Positions 8,700-18,864 are shown, counted from the stretch's first letter. The stretch: 64,000 bases of DNA from Actinoplanes sp. TBRC 11911 (GCF_012933445.1 NZ_JABBNC010000025.1:62001-126000); one strand, 5' to 3'. Numbers and translations are program-made. The notes: generated by a model not told the origin, from the letters alone.

Positions 8700-9012
8700 T
8701 TTCCCCCCCCGTAAACGAAAAGGTGGCCCCGGAGCGGTTCCGATTTGAAAGACCGGTGGCTTGGAGGGCAGCGAATCAGCGTGGTTTGAGCGCCAATGCA
8801 TCCGCTGTGGAAGCGCCTGTTTCTGAAGCCGCCGGGGCCGAGATCAGAATCGCAAAACGCCGGCCCGCCCACAACGCAATAACGCCACGCGGTCGGTCAG
8901 ACCGATCGAACCCGCCCAGAACGGGCCGGACGGAAGCTCAAGTGCGCTCGCTCGCGGCCGATTACAGCCTTCGTCCCGCCAACCGGGACGCAGGCGGGCG
9001 ACAGGAGCCGAC

Positions 9013-11265
9013 ATGCGCGTGGTGCCACCGCACAGCAAAGCGTGGCTATGGCTGCTGCTCGCCGGTGGCGTCGCCGCGACCTGCTACATCACGCTGCCCC
9101 TGAACCAGGTCACCAGCTGGATCTTCCCGGCCGTCAACACCTCCGGAGCCGTCGCCGCCATCGTCGGGGTGCGCCGGGGCCGGCCGCGCAACCGATCGTC
9201 CTGGGTCATGCTGGCCACCGCGCTGGCCCTTTCCGCCGCCGGCGACATCATTTTCGCCGGCTACGACCTTTTTCACGCCGAGGCTCCGTTCCCCGGGGTC
9301 GCCGACGTCCTCTACATCGCCGCGCACCTGCTGGCGGCCGCCGCCGTGGTGCGGCTCAGTCACCGGGCCGGCCGCGACAGCGTCCTCGAGGCCGGCGTCC
9401 TGACGATCCCACTGGCCCTGCTGTACTGGATCCACATCATCAGCCCCACCCTCGACGCCGGCGGCACCGAACTGGCCGTCCTGGTCGCGGTCGGCACCCC
9501 GATCAGCACGCTCATCGTGCTGTTCGGGGCCCTGCGCGCCGGGCTGAGCATGGAGATGCGCAAGATGCCGGCGCGACTCCTGGTGGCCGGCATGGTCGCC
9601 TGGTTCGTCCCGGACGCGTACTACGCCACCGCCAGCCTCAACGGCACCTACGCGGCCGGCGGCTGGATGGACATCGGCTGGATGCTGATGCCGCTGCTGC
9701 TCGCCGCCGCGGCCCTGCATCCCCAGATGGGACAACTCAACGTCCCCCGGTACGTCTCGACGAACATCCTCAGCGTGCGCCGGTACCTCGTCGTGGTGTC
9801 CGGCGTCCTCGCGTTGGAGGCGTTCGCCTTCGCCACCTCCACCGGCCGGGACCGGCTGGTCGAGCTCGCCGTGATGCTCTCCGGGGTGCTGGCCGCCGCC
9901 CGGATCTGCCGTCCGCTGCGCGACATGGGCCGGCGCGCCACCCGGGACGCGCTGACCGGCCTGCCCAACCGCACCGAGCTGGTGCGCCGGCTGACCTTCG
10001 CGCTGGCCGAGCTCCCGTCCGACGGCAGCAGCCGGGTGGCCCTGCTGTTCTGCGACCTGGACCGGTTCAAGGACGTCAACGACAGCCTCGGGCACGCGGC
10101 CGGCGACCGGCTGCTGATCACGATCGCCGAGCGGATCGTCGGCACCGTCCGCGGCGTCGGCGAGCAGGACGGCGACGTCGTCGCGCGGCTGGGCGGCGAC
10201 GAGTTCGTGATCCTGATGCCCGGCGCCACCGACGAGGACACCGACCGCGTCGCCGAGCGCCTGGTCGCCTCGGTCACCGAGCCGATCGTCCTGGACGGCA
10301 TCGAGTTGTACCCGTCCGTCTCGGTCGGCGTGCGCACCACCGACGACTACCGGGCCGACCCGTACGAGCTGCTGCGTGACGCGGACACCGCGATGTACCA
10401 GGCCAAGAACGGTGGCCGGGGCCGTGCCGAACGGTTCGACCACCGGCACGCCGAGGAGGCCGGGGCCCGCCTGCGGCTGGAGACCGAGCTGCGGCAGGCG
10501 CTGCTCAACGACGAGCTGACCTGCGTCTTCCACCCAGAGCTGGACGTCACGACCGGCGAGCTGTACGCGCTGGAGGCCCTGGTCCGCTGGCGGCACCCGA
10601 CCCGCGGGCCGCTGTCGCCGGACGAGTTCGTGCCGCTCGCCGAGACGCACGGCATCATCGGCCCGATCTTCGACCTGGTGCTGGAGCAGTCGCTCACGGC
10701 GCAGGACGGCTGGCTGGCCGAGTTCGGCTGGCGGCCCCCGGTCGCGGTGAACGTCTCGCCCCGGCAGCTCGGCAACTCCCGGCTGGTGCCCAGCGTGCTG
10801 GCCGCGCTGGCCGCGCACGGCACCCCGCCGGCCGCGCTGATCCTGGAGATCACCGAGACCGCGCTGGTCGACGACGTCGCGATGACCGGCATCCTCGCGG
10901 AGCTGCGCCGGCACGGGATCGCGGTGGCGGTCGACGACTTCGGCACCGGCTACTCCTCGGTGTCCCGGCTGGCCGACCGCCACTGGGACGCCCTCAAGAT
11001 CGACCGGAGCTTCGTGCAGGGCATCACCGCCAGCCCGGCGCGGGCCGGTGTCGTAAACGCCATGATCGCCCTCGCGCATGCCCTGGAGCTGCGGGCCATC
11101 GCCGAGGGTGTCGAGGACGAGGCGACCCTGGCGATGCTGCGCGAACTCGGCTGCGACACCGCGCAGGGTTATCTGTTCACCCGCCCGACCGATGCCGCCA
11201 GCATCAGCCGGATGATCGCCGAGTCCCCGCACTGGCACGCGACGATGACCGTAGCCAAGGCGTGA
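9013..11265 (+). CDS. Membrane-anchored diguanylate cyclase/phosphodiesterase (GGDEF-EAL)
   Basis: A 750-residue protein. The N-terminal ~300 residues hold about nine hydrophobic helices, a MASE-like membrane sensor. The GGDEF domain follows with an intact GGDEF motif at 394-398, then an EAL domain with EAL at 521-523, the DDFGTGYSS loop and an EGVED motif. Both c-di-GMP synthesis and hydrolysis residues are conserved, so it may be bifunctional or switch activity on a membrane signal. The ORF is monocistronic. It contrasts with the degenerate GGDEF/EAL protein at 13454-16057. Confidence 0.92.
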   Translation: MRVVPPHSKAWLWLLLAGGVAATCYITLPLNQVTSWIFPAVNTSGAVAAIVGVRRGRPRNRSSWVMLATALALSAAGDIIFAGYDLFHAEAPFPGVADVLYIAAHLLAAAAVVRLSHRAGRDSVLEAGVLTIPLALLYWIHIISPTLDAGGTELAVLVAVGTPISTLIVLFGALRAGLSMEMRKMPARLLVAGMVAWFVPDAYYATASLNGTYAAGGWMDIGWMLMPLLLAAAALHPQMGQLNVPRYVSTNILSVRRYLVVVSGVLALEAFAFATSTGRDRLVELAVMLSGVLAAARICRPLRDMGRRATRDALTGLPNRTELVRRLTFALAELPSDGSSRVALLFCDLDRFKDVNDSLGHAAGDRLLITIAERIVGTVRGVGEQDGDVVARLGGDEFVILMPGATDEDTDRVAERLVASVTEPIVLDGIELYPSVSVGVRTTDDYRADPYELLRDADTAMYQAKNGGRGRAERFDHRHAEEAGARLRLETELRQALLNDELTCVFHPELDVTTGELYALEALVRWRHPTRGPLSPDEFVPLAETHGIIGPIFDLVLEQSLTAQDGWLAEFGWRPPVAVNVSPRQLGNSRLVPSVLAALAAHGTPPAALILEITETALVDDVAMTGILAELRRHGIAVAVDDFGTGYSSVSRLADRHWDALKIDRSFVQGITASPARAGVVNAMIALAHALELRAIAEGVEDEATLAMLRELGCDTAQGYLFTRPTDAASISRMIAESPHWHATMTVAKA

Positions 11266-11501
11266 AGGACGCGTACAAGCTTCGTATCGAACACCGCCGA
11301 ACCGGCCGGCCAGGGTGCACAGTAGTCGTGATCGACGACGGAGCGTAGCGCCGGCCTGGTTCGGCGCCGGATGTGGTTGCGCATCGCGCTCACCGTCGAA
11401 CAGCGAGACGCGCGCCGAGCACACGCGACGTCTCCGGCGGGGCGCCGGCCGCGTGACACGACCGGCGCCTCCCGCGCCGCCCTTCCCTTGTGGACGCGAG
11501 A

Positions 11502-11507
11502 TAGATT
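11502..11507 (+). promoter_or_regulatory. -10-like hexamer for a leaderless kinase mRNA
   Basis: TAGATT ends 7 bp before the GTG start of the Ser/Thr kinase, and no ribosome-binding site precedes that GTG. This spacing is typical of leaderless actinobacterial transcripts. No convincing -35 was seen. Confidence 0.4.
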
Positions 11508-11514
11508 CTGGTCT

Positions 11515-13119
11515 GTGACTGAAGAGCCGCGCGTGGTCGTCGGCCGCTACCGGCTTCTGCGCCCGCTCGGCCAGGGCGGCATGGGCGCGGTCTGGGCGGC
11601 ACACGACGAGCTGCTGGGACGCGACGTCGCCGTCAAGGAGATCTGGGTGCACGGCCCGGCCGCCGCGCCGGTCGACGAGAAACTGGCCCGGCGCGCGCTC
11701 CGCGAGGCACAGGCCGCGGCCCGGCTGCGGCATCCCGGCATCGTCACGATCCACGACGTGGTCACCGAGGACGGCCGGCCCTGGATCGTGATGGAACTCG
11801 TGCCGGGACGCACCCTGGCCGCGGAGATCGCCGAACACGGGCTGCTGACCGAGCAGCGTACCGGGGAAATCGGTCTCAAGGTCTTGGACGCGTTGCGGGC
11901 CGCGCACGCCGAGGGCATCGCGCACCGCGACGTCAAGCCCGCGAACATCCTGCTCGACGGCGATCGGGTGGTGCTGACCGACTTCGGCATCGCGGCGATC
12001 GACGACGCCACCGCGTTGACCGCGACCGGGCATCTGATCGGCTCCCCGGCGTACATGGCTCCGGAACGGATCAACGGCAAGCCCGCCACCGCCGCCTCCG
12101 ACCTGTGGTCACTCGGCGTCACCCTGTACGCCACGGTGACCGGCCGCTCGCCGTTCCAGCGCGACGACACGCAGGCCACCGTCGCCGCGGTGCTCGGGAG
12201 CAAACCCCTTCCTCCCCCGTACGCCGGGAGGTTGTGGCCGGTCATCAAGGGCTTGCTGGACAAGGACCCGGAGAGCCGCCTCACCGCCGTCGAGTCGCGC
12301 CCGTTGCTGGAAACCGTCGCGTCGCTCGCCGAGACGAAGCCGCGCCGGCCACGGCGGTGGCCGGGGGCGCGACGCAAGAGCGACACGGTCGTCGCGCCGG
12401 CGCCCACGCTGGCCGCGACCACCGCGAATGAGGGTGCGCAGCGGACCGTCCCGATCGCCGCCGGGACCGCCGAGATCCCGCGGCCGCGCGGGCGGCGCCG
12501 CCGGAGGGTCGCGGTCGCGATCGTGGGCGCCGTGGCCGTGGCCGGGGTGGCCGCGGGCACACTCTGGGTCGCCCGCGCCGATTCCGGCCGGAAAGCACCG
12601 GCCCGGACGCGCGCGATGGTCGAGCCGCTTCGCTCGGCGGGATCGGCGAGCACGGCAGCCAAGACGAGCCCGTCGAGCGGGAAACCCTCGGTGACCCCGT
12701 TGCTGGATCCCTGCCTCGTCGGCACGTGGCGGATGACCTCGATGCAGATCAAGACGTCCGATGACAAATCCCGCTACTCGGGCGCGGCCGGCGCCACCCT
12801 GTCGATCCGGCCGGACGGCCGGACGTCCGACGACTTCACCAAGTCCGCGCTGCTGAGCGCCGCCGGCCTGTCCGACAAATGGCGGCTGCGCGGCAAGGAG
12901 ACCACGCGCGTCGAGACGCGGGGCGGGCGCATCTTCGTCAGCGAGGTCTCCGGCGGCCACCGATGGGAGGTGGTCCGCAACGGCCGGACGGTATCGACGC
13001 AGAAGGCTCTCACCTCGGTGGGTGATTTCCCGTACATCTGCACGGAGGCCCGCTGGACCCAGTACGGCGGGTCGACCGACTCGACCGACACCTGGGCACG
13101 GGTCAGTCACCAGCCGTGA
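11515..13119 (+). CDS. Receptor-type Ser/Thr protein kinase
   Basis: A 534-residue PknB-type kinase. Glycine loop GQGGMGAV at 19-26, catalytic Lys41, HRDVKPAN at 137-144, DFG at 156-158 and APE in the activation segment are intact. A Pro/Arg-rich juxtamembrane linker leads to one transmembrane helix (about 330-352), and the C-terminal ~100 extracellular residues start with LVGTWRM and contain beta-rich segments resembling a lipocalin-like ligand domain. GTG 11515 is chosen because it directly precedes the kinase fold; upstream in-frame codons are Arg-rich and unconserved. It probably senses an external ligand. No adjacent phosphatase or substrate was seen. Confidence 0.92.
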   Translation: MTEEPRVVVGRYRLLRPLGQGGMGAVWAAHDELLGRDVAVKEIWVHGPAAAPVDEKLARRALREAQAAARLRHPGIVTIHDVVTEDGRPWIVMELVPGRTLAAEIAEHGLLTEQRTGEIGLKVLDALRAAHAEGIAHRDVKPANILLDGDRVVLTDFGIAAIDDATALTATGHLIGSPAYMAPERINGKPATAASDLWSLGVTLYATVTGRSPFQRDDTQATVAAVLGSKPLPPPYAGRLWPVIKGLLDKDPESRLTAVESRPLLETVASLAETKPRRPRRWPGARRKSDTVVAPAPTLAATTANEGAQRTVPIAAGTAEIPRPRGRRRRRVAVAIVGAVAVAGVAAGTLWVARADSGRKAPARTRAMVEPLRSAGSASTAAKTSPSSGKPSVTPLLDPCLVGTWRMTSMQIKTSDDKSRYSGAAGATLSIRPDGRTSDDFTKSALLSAAGLSDKWRLRGKETTRVETRGGRIFVSEVSGGHRWEVVRNGRTVSTQKALTSVGDFPYICTEARWTQYGGSTDSTDTWARVSHQP

Positions 13120-13159
13120 GCGTGCGAGGGCTCACAGGGTTTTGCCGCCGGAATGCCCC

Positions 13160-13165
13160 TACCGT
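13160..13165 (+). promoter_or_regulatory. -10-like hexamer upstream of small hypothetical gene
   Basis: TACCGT ends 8 bp before ATG 13174, and no ribosome-binding site lies between, again suggesting a leaderless mRNA. Confidence 0.35.
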
Positions 13166-13173
13166 GAGATCTC

Positions 13174-13452
13174 ATGAGTGACAGCAGCAAGGTCGTGCGC
13201 CCCGAGGACGCGATTCCGGACTCCGCCAGCACCTACGTCGCGAACGGCGGGGTACAGGTTCGTAAGGGCACAGTTGCCGCGTTCATCGAGAACGCGCGGA
13301 CCCTGTCCACATTGAACCCGGGCAGCGCGGACTACGAAGCCGTCGCCGGGCAACTGCGGGAACTGGCACCTGGAATGGCCGCGGCCGGCGTTTTCGACGT
13401 CTTCGAGGTGCGTTCCGTGGCGATCCGCGAGATCATCGCCGGCGCCTACTGA
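13174..13452 (+). CDS. Small hypothetical protein (92 aa)
   Basis: A 92-residue soluble protein without cysteines, signal peptide or membrane helix. It has a helical C-terminal half containing IENARTL and AVAGQLRELAPGM. Codon use matches the neighbours. It ends one base before the stop of the convergent GGDEF/EAL gene. No family was recognised. Confidence 0.65.
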   Translation: MSDSSKVVRPEDAIPDSASTYVANGGVQVRKGTVAAFIENARTLSTLNPGSADYEAVAGQLRELAPGMAAAGVFDVFEVRSVAIREIIAGAY

Positions 13453-13453
13453 G

Positions 13454-16057
13454 TCAGCGCGGTTGCCGTTCCAGCAGCGCTTCCAGGTGCTCGGCGGGCA
13501 TCGGCTTGCCCAGCAGGTCGCCCTGGCCGAGCCGGCATCCGGCCGCCTGCACGACCTCCAGATCCTCGCTCTGCTGCAGCCCGTGCGCGATCACCTCCAT
13601 GCCGAGCCGGCGGCCGAGCGCCACGGTCACGTCCATCACCGCGCCGATCTGCGGCAGCGTGCCGGCCGGCTGGCCGAACACGTCCCGGTCGACCTTGAGC
13701 AGGTCGATCGGCAGGATGCGTAGCCGGCTCAGCGACGTCGGGCCGGCCCCGAAGTTGTCCACCGCCGTCCGGACGCCCTGCGCGCGCAACCGGCCGAGCT
13801 GCGCGGCCAGGTCTTCGACCGCCGGCTGCTGGTCGATCAGGTCGCGCTCGGACACCTCGACGACCAGGGCCGACGGCGGGATCTGATGCGTTTCCAGGGC
13901 GGTCTGCATGGCGGCCTGAAACGCCGGATCGACCAGCTCGCGGGGACGGACGTTGATCGCGACCCAGAGATCCTCGTGCTGGCGCCGCCAGTCCGCCAGC
14001 AACCGGCACGAACGATGCAGCGTCCACTGGCCGATCTCGGCGAGCAGTCCCAGATCCTCGGCCGGCGCGAGCAGCTCGTCGGCGCTCACCACGCCCTGGG
14101 TGGGATGCCGCCAGGTCAGCAGCGACTCGACGCCGACCGGCCGGCCGCCCGGCAGCTCGACCACGAGCTGGAAGTTCAGCTCCAGGGCGCCGCGTTGCAC
14201 GGCGCCGGGCAGGTCTCGCTCCAGAGTGGAACGGCGGCGGAGCTTGATCTCCATCTGCTCGTCGTACCATTCGACGGCGCCGGGCGGCCCGGACCGCACC
14301 GACCGCATCGCCAGCCCGGCCCGGCGGATGACCTCGTCGATGTCCACCTGCGCGGTCAGGTCGGCGAGCCCGGCCCAGGCGGACAGGTGGGCCGCGGTGC
14401 CGGCCGCCGAATAGGGCGTGGTCAGCGCGGTGAGGAGCTGGCTCGCGAGCAGGTGCGCGCGGACCGCGCCGCTGCGGGTCAGCACCGCGAACCGGGTCTC
14501 GCTCAGCCGGGCCGGCACGTCGCCGCCGGCCATCCGGGTGCGTAGCCGGCGCGCGGCCTCCGCCACGACCACCTCGGCGAGGTCCGGACCGTGCACGTCA
14601 CCGATCGCGGCGAGCCCGCCCAGCTCGATCACGATCATCGCGCCGGTGTCCGGGGTGAGCTCGCCGGCCCGGCGCAGCCCCTCGCGGTTCGCCAGGCCGG
14701 TCTGCTGATCGAGGTGGCTCGCGTCGCGGAGCGCCTGTTCCAGGCTGCGCAGGTCGCTCACGTCCCGGACGTGCACGACCAGCGTGCGGCCGGGTTCCGC
14801 CGGGTCGCCGCCGCTGGTGGTCCATTCGGTGTCACGCCAGCGGCCGAAGCCGTCGCGGAGGCGTACCGGGAAGGGGGTGGGGTCGTGGTGGACCATCCGC
14901 TCGGTGAGGTGGGCGTGCAGGGCGTCCGCCTGGCCGGGATGCACGAGGGCCGACGCGGTTCGCCCGAGAACGTCCTGATCGGACAGTCCGAACTGCCGCG
15001 CGGCGGCCGGTGACTGCCAGCGCACCGCCAGGTCGGCGTCCAGGATCATCGCCACGTCCGCCGAGCCGAACACCAGGCTGCGCAACCGGTTGCCCTGGTC
15101 GGTGAGGTGGTCGGCGTGCCGGCGCAACACGATCGCGGACACCCACTCCCGGGTCGCCACCGCCGTGATCGCGACGGTCCCCAGGATGATCGCCACCGGG
15201 TCCAGACGGCCGCCGGTGATGAGGTGGTACACGGTGGCCAGCGCGGATCCCAGGATCGGCAACGCCAGCAACGGGAAACCGGCGGACGGTTCGCTGCCGG
15301 CCGGCGGAATCGGGCGGGCGTCCGGCCGGATCCGCACCGATCCATACCACATGAGCGCGGCGGCCACGTTCACCGCGAGGCCGCCGGCCAGCGCCGCGAT
15401 CGCCGCGTTCGGCTCGCCCTGATAATCCATTCCGATGACCAGCGCGGTGAGCCCGACCAGCGACAACGCCGCGCCCGGCCCGCACCACTGAAGCGCCGCC
15501 CGGTGCCGGATCGCGTGCACGCCACTGACCGCGACGACCGCGGCGGCGGTGGCGCCCAGGATCAGCGCGGTCATGGTCGCCCCGCGCTGCTCGTCGCCGT
15601 GCGTCAGCACCAGCCACGGCGTGAAGATCAGGCACGCGGTCAGCCCGAGCATGTCCAGCGCCGCGCGTAACCGGGCGAGCAGGTCACGCCGCTGATGCGG
15701 GCGCAGCGTCGCGGGGAGATAGGCGCCGGCCACGAAGAACAGCGTGACCAGCGGGATCTCCGCGGGCAGCGGCACACCGCCGGCGACCAGCACGTCGGGT
15801 GCGATCAGGACGGCGAGCGCGGCCGCCGCCCCGGCGAGCGCGGTGAGCAGGATGCCGGCCGCCAGCGACAGCGCACGCGGGTGCGGGCCGGCCGCGCGCC
15901 GGGTCCGTACGGCCCGGATCATCACCACGGCGAACGCGCCCGAGCAGGCGATCAGCAGGCCGGCGACGGCGCGGGCCGGTAGCAGGATCGCCGCCACGAC
16001 GAGCGTGCTCACGGCGACGAACGCGAGCAGCGCGGATCGCCGTCGGAAGCCTGCCAT
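13454..16057 (-). CDS. Degenerate PAS-GGDEF-EAL membrane protein
   Basis: An 867-residue protein: roughly nine N-terminal transmembrane helices (to ~320), a PAS domain (about 335-450, DADLAVRWQSPAAA), a GGDEF-like domain and an EAL-like domain. Where GGDEF is expected the sequence reads LSETRFAVL. In the EAL part the motif is ESL, the DDFGTG loop has become DNFGAG and the AEGVE motif AHGLQ, so key metal ligands are missing. It is probably not an active cyclase or phosphodiesterase and may bind c-di-GMP or act as a scaffold. ATG 16057 is chosen because hydrophobic family-like sequence begins there; the frame is open to 16249. Confidence 0.88.
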   Translation of the reverse strand: MAGFRRRSALLAFVAVSTLVVAAILLPARAVAGLLIACSGAFAVVMIRAVRTRRAAGPHPRALSLAAGILLTALAGAAAALAVLIAPDVLVAGGVPLPAEIPLVTLFFVAGAYLPATLRPHQRRDLLARLRAALDMLGLTACLIFTPWLVLTHGDEQRGATMTALILGATAAAVVAVSGVHAIRHRAALQWCGPGAALSLVGLTALVIGMDYQGEPNAAIAALAGGLAVNVAAALMWYGSVRIRPDARPIPPAGSEPSAGFPLLALPILGSALATVYHLITGGRLDPVAIILGTVAITAVATREWVSAIVLRRHADHLTDQGNRLRSLVFGSADVAMILDADLAVRWQSPAAARQFGLSDQDVLGRTASALVHPGQADALHAHLTERMVHHDPTPFPVRLRDGFGRWRDTEWTTSGGDPAEPGRTLVVHVRDVSDLRSLEQALRDASHLDQQTGLANREGLRRAGELTPDTGAMIVIELGGLAAIGDVHGPDLAEVVVAEAARRLRTRMAGGDVPARLSETRFAVLTRSGAVRAHLLASQLLTALTTPYSAAGTAAHLSAWAGLADLTAQVDIDEVIRRAGLAMRSVRSGPPGAVEWYDEQMEIKLRRRSTLERDLPGAVQRGALELNFQLVVELPGGRPVGVESLLTWRHPTQGVVSADELLAPAEDLGLLAEIGQWTLHRSCRLLADWRRQHEDLWVAINVRPRELVDPAFQAAMQTALETHQIPPSALVVEVSERDLIDQQPAVEDLAAQLGRLRAQGVRTAVDNFGAGPTSLSRLRILPIDLLKVDRDVFGQPAGTLPQIGAVMDVTVALGRRLGMEVIAHGLQQSEDLEVVQAAGCRLGQGDLLGKPMPAEHLEALLERQPR

Positions 16058-16263
16058 CGATCTCACTCGAACCACCGGGGGGAGGGGTAATTCTGATGCA
16101 CCGTATCGTCCAACGAGTGATTTGGCGCCACGGTCACGGCGACGCATGCTTTTTGCGTTGCCCGCCCGAACTTGGGCGAATAGCCGGTGGCCGGCGCGTC
16201 GTTGCGACAGCGATCGACGGTCGCACGCCGGAACAACCCCGCCCGCCACACGTAGAGGCTGAT

Positions 16264-17913
16264 ATGCCCGACACTCCTCGCCACCTCGCCGACGCGTACG
16301 TCGCCGACCTCGCCGAACTCGACCCGGCCACCGCCGTCGAGCTCGGCATCAACCCGGACGACGACCACCTGCCCGACCTGTCGCCGGCCGGTCTGGAAGC
16401 CGCGGCCGAGCTTGCCCGCCGCACGCTGGCCCGGCTCGACGCCGCCCCGGCCGGCGATCCCGACGAGGCGCGCTGCGCCCGCCTGCTACGCGAACGCCTG
16501 GATGCGCAGCTGGCGATCCATGACGCGGGGGAGGACCTGCGGGCGCTGCGGAACCTCATGTCGCCGATCCACCGCATGCGCGAGATCTTCGTGCAGATGC
16601 CGACCGAGACCGACGACCAGTGGGCGGTGCTCGCCCGCCGGATGCGCCGCGTCCCGGAGACGGTCGACGGCTTCCGCACCACCCTGGAACTTGGCGCGCG
16701 CAAGGGTCTCCTGTCCGCCCCACGCCAGGTCTCCACCATGATCGACCAGCTCAACACGTGGGTGAACACCGCCTGGTTCGCCGACGTCGTCGCGCCGGGC
16801 CCGCAGGCGCTGCGCGCCGAGCTCGACAATGCGGCGTTCCAGGCCACCGCCTCGCTGTCCCGGCTGCGCGGCTGGCTCGCCGAGGAGTATGCCCCCGCGG
16901 CGGCGGGCACCCCGGACGCGGTCGGCCGGGAACGCTACCGGCTCTGGTCGCGGTACTGGAACGGCGCCGATTTCGACCTGGACGAGGCGTACGCGTGGGC
17001 CTGGGATGAATTTCGCAAGCTCGACGCCGAGATGCGCGTGGAGGCCGAGAAGGTGCTGCCCGGCGCCACGCCGGTCGCGGCCGCGGAATACCTGAAGACC
17101 GAGGGCCCGGCGATCGAGGGCGTCGAGGCGATGCGGGAGTTCCTGCAGGACCTGATGGACCGCACGATCGGCGACCTGCAGGGCACGCACTTCGACCTGG
17201 CCGAGCCGGTCGCCCGGGTGCAGGCGATGATCGCACCGGCCGGCAGTGCCCCGGCGCCCTACTACACGGTGCCGTCGCTGGACTTCTCCCGCCCGGGCCG
17301 GACGTGGCTGCCGGTCGGCGACGAGACGCGGTTCCCGCTGTGGTTCCTCACCTCCGGGTGGTATCACGAGGGCGTTCCCGGGCATCACCTGCAGCTCGCG
17401 CAGTGGCGTTACGTCGCGGACCGGCTGTCCACCTATCAGGTGTCGCTGGGCGAGGTGTCGGCGAACGTCGAGGGCTGGGCGCTCTACGCCGAGCTGCTGA
17501 TGGACGAACTGGGCTACCACACCACGCCGGCCACCCGTCTGGGTTACCTGTCCTCGCAGATGCTGCGCCTGATCCGGGTGATCATCGACATCGGCATGCA
17601 CCTGCGGTTCGACTTCCCGGCGGACTCGCCGTTCCGGCCCGGGTCGCCGGTCACCCCGGAGGCGGCCCGCGAGTTCCTCGGCCGCTACAGCGGGCTGGAC
17701 GACGAGTTCCTCGACGGCGAACTGATCCGCTACCTGGGCATGCCCGGCCAGGCCATCGGCTACAAGCTGGGCGAGCGCACCTGGCTGCGGGGCCGGGACG
17801 CGGCCCGCGCGGCGCGTGGCGAGGCGTTCGACCTCAAGGCCTGGCACATGGCGGCGTTGTCGCTGGGCTCGCAGGGTCTGGACGACCTGTACGAGACGCT
17901 GGCCGTCCTATAG
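16264..17913 (+). CDS. DUF885 family (putative metallopeptidase-like) protein
   Basis: A 549-residue soluble protein. The hallmark HEGVPGHHLQ, a DUF885 variant of a zinc-binding HExxH-like motif, lies near residue 369, followed by EGWALYAELLMDELG and the conserved LGYLSSQMLRL region. DUF885 proteins are related to M32-like peptidases and are often annotated as uncharacterised hydrolases. ATG 16264 is chosen because homology-like sequence begins there; the frame is open upstream to 16096 without similarity. Cytoplasmic; substrate unknown. Confidence 0.85.
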   Translation: MPDTPRHLADAYVADLAELDPATAVELGINPDDDHLPDLSPAGLEAAAELARRTLARLDAAPAGDPDEARCARLLRERLDAQLAIHDAGEDLRALRNLMSPIHRMREIFVQMPTETDDQWAVLARRMRRVPETVDGFRTTLELGARKGLLSAPRQVSTMIDQLNTWVNTAWFADVVAPGPQALRAELDNAAFQATASLSRLRGWLAEEYAPAAAGTPDAVGRERYRLWSRYWNGADFDLDEAYAWAWDEFRKLDAEMRVEAEKVLPGATPVAAAEYLKTEGPAIEGVEAMREFLQDLMDRTIGDLQGTHFDLAEPVARVQAMIAPAGSAPAPYYTVPSLDFSRPGRTWLPVGDETRFPLWFLTSGWYHEGVPGHHLQLAQWRYVADRLSTYQVSLGEVSANVEGWALYAELLMDELGYHTTPATRLGYLSSQMLRLIRVIIDIGMHLRFDFPADSPFRPGSPVTPEAAREFLGRYSGLDDEFLDGELIRYLGMPGQAIGYKLGERTWLRGRDAARAARGEAFDLKAWHMAALSLGSQGLDDLYETLAVL

Positions 17914-17935
17914 GCCGGGAATGTGACGTGCGCTG

Positions 17936-17941
17936 TAGCGT
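17936..17941 (+). promoter_or_regulatory. -10-like hexamer for leaderless pheA mRNA
   Basis: TAGCGT ends 7 bp before the GTG start of pheA, with no ribosome-binding site between. Confidence 0.35.
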
Positions 17942-17948
17942 GTAGCCC

Positions 17949-18794
17949 GTGAACTCCCGGCCCACCATCGCGATCCAAGGTCAGGCGGCGTCTTTCCATG
18001 ACGTCGCCGCCCGCCAATACTTCGGCGACGACATCGACACCATCTTTTGTGACCTGCCGTTCCGCCTGGTGTTCGACGCGCTGGAAGAGGGGCGCGCCGA
18101 TTACGCCGTCTGCGCCATCGAGAATTCGCTGCACGGGACCATCAACGACGTCTACGACCTGCTGCAGGTGCGGCCGTCGCTGATTCGCGGCGAGGTGATC
18201 CTGCGCATCGAGCAATGCCTGATCGGGATGCCGGGCGCCACCCTGGCCGATGTCACCGAGGTCTACTCGCATCCGGTGGCGCTCTCGCAATGCGAGGATT
18301 TCCTCGACTCCGCGCTTCCGGATGCCGCTCGTTTCGAACACCCGGACACGGCCGGGAGCGTCGCCGACGTCAAAGCGTCCGGCGACATCCACCGGGCCGC
18401 GATCGCCTCGGCCGCGGCCGCGGAGATGCACGGCATGCAGATCCTGCGGCGCGGCATCGAGACGAATCACCACAATTTCACCCGGTTCGTGGTGCTGACC
18501 CGCGACCTGACCGAGCAGCGTGACGGCGACAAGACCTCGATCGTCATCGAGGCGCCCAACCAGCCCGGCTCGCTGCACGGCGCGCTCGGCGCGTTCGCGG
18601 CGCAGGGGCTGAACCTGTCCTTGCTCACCTCGCGGCCCATCGTCGGCAAACCACAGTCGTACATGTTCTATCTGGATTTCGGCGGCGGCATAGGCGAGGA
18701 CCGCACCCGGCAGGCGCTCAGTGACCTGGAGGACATGGGCTGCACGGTGACCGTTCTGGGCAGTTATGTCGCCGCCACCATGCCGGAACTTTAG
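17949..18794 (+). CDS. pheA: Prephenate dehydratase
   Basis: A 281-residue monofunctional prephenate dehydratase converting prephenate to phenylpyruvate in phenylalanine biosynthesis. The N-terminal two-lobed catalytic domain ends with the NHHNFTRFVVL segment containing the essential Thr-Arg-Phe triad. A C-terminal ACT domain (from about residue 198, IEAPNQPGSLHGALGAF, then LNLSLLTSRP) provides feedback binding of phenylalanine; the usual ESRP motif is TSRP here. The start is GTG 17949. It is transcribed alone, between the DUF885 gene and a methyltransferase. Confidence 0.92.
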   Translation: MNSRPTIAIQGQAASFHDVAARQYFGDDIDTIFCDLPFRLVFDALEEGRADYAVCAIENSLHGTINDVYDLLQVRPSLIRGEVILRIEQCLIGMPGATLADVTEVYSHPVALSQCEDFLDSALPDAARFEHPDTAGSVADVKASGDIHRAAIASAAAAEMHGMQILRRGIETNHHNFTRFVVLTRDLTEQRDGDKTSIVIEAPNQPGSLHGALGAFAAQGLNLSLLTSRPIVGKPQSYMFYLDFGGGIGEDRTRQALSDLEDMGCTVTVLGSYVAATMPEL

Positions 18795-18864
18795 GGGGTT
18801 CGCCGCCCGGGCCGGGACGGTCTATGATCAATCGGCATTGTTCCGTCCGAAGAGGATGACGCGC

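Noticed and set aside
9046..12033. 995-codon minus-strand ORF opposite the GGDEF-EAL and kinase genes
   Set aside because: It is the antisense shadow of two well-supported genes; its Gly/Arg/Pro/His-rich composition is that of GC-rich wrong-frame translation.
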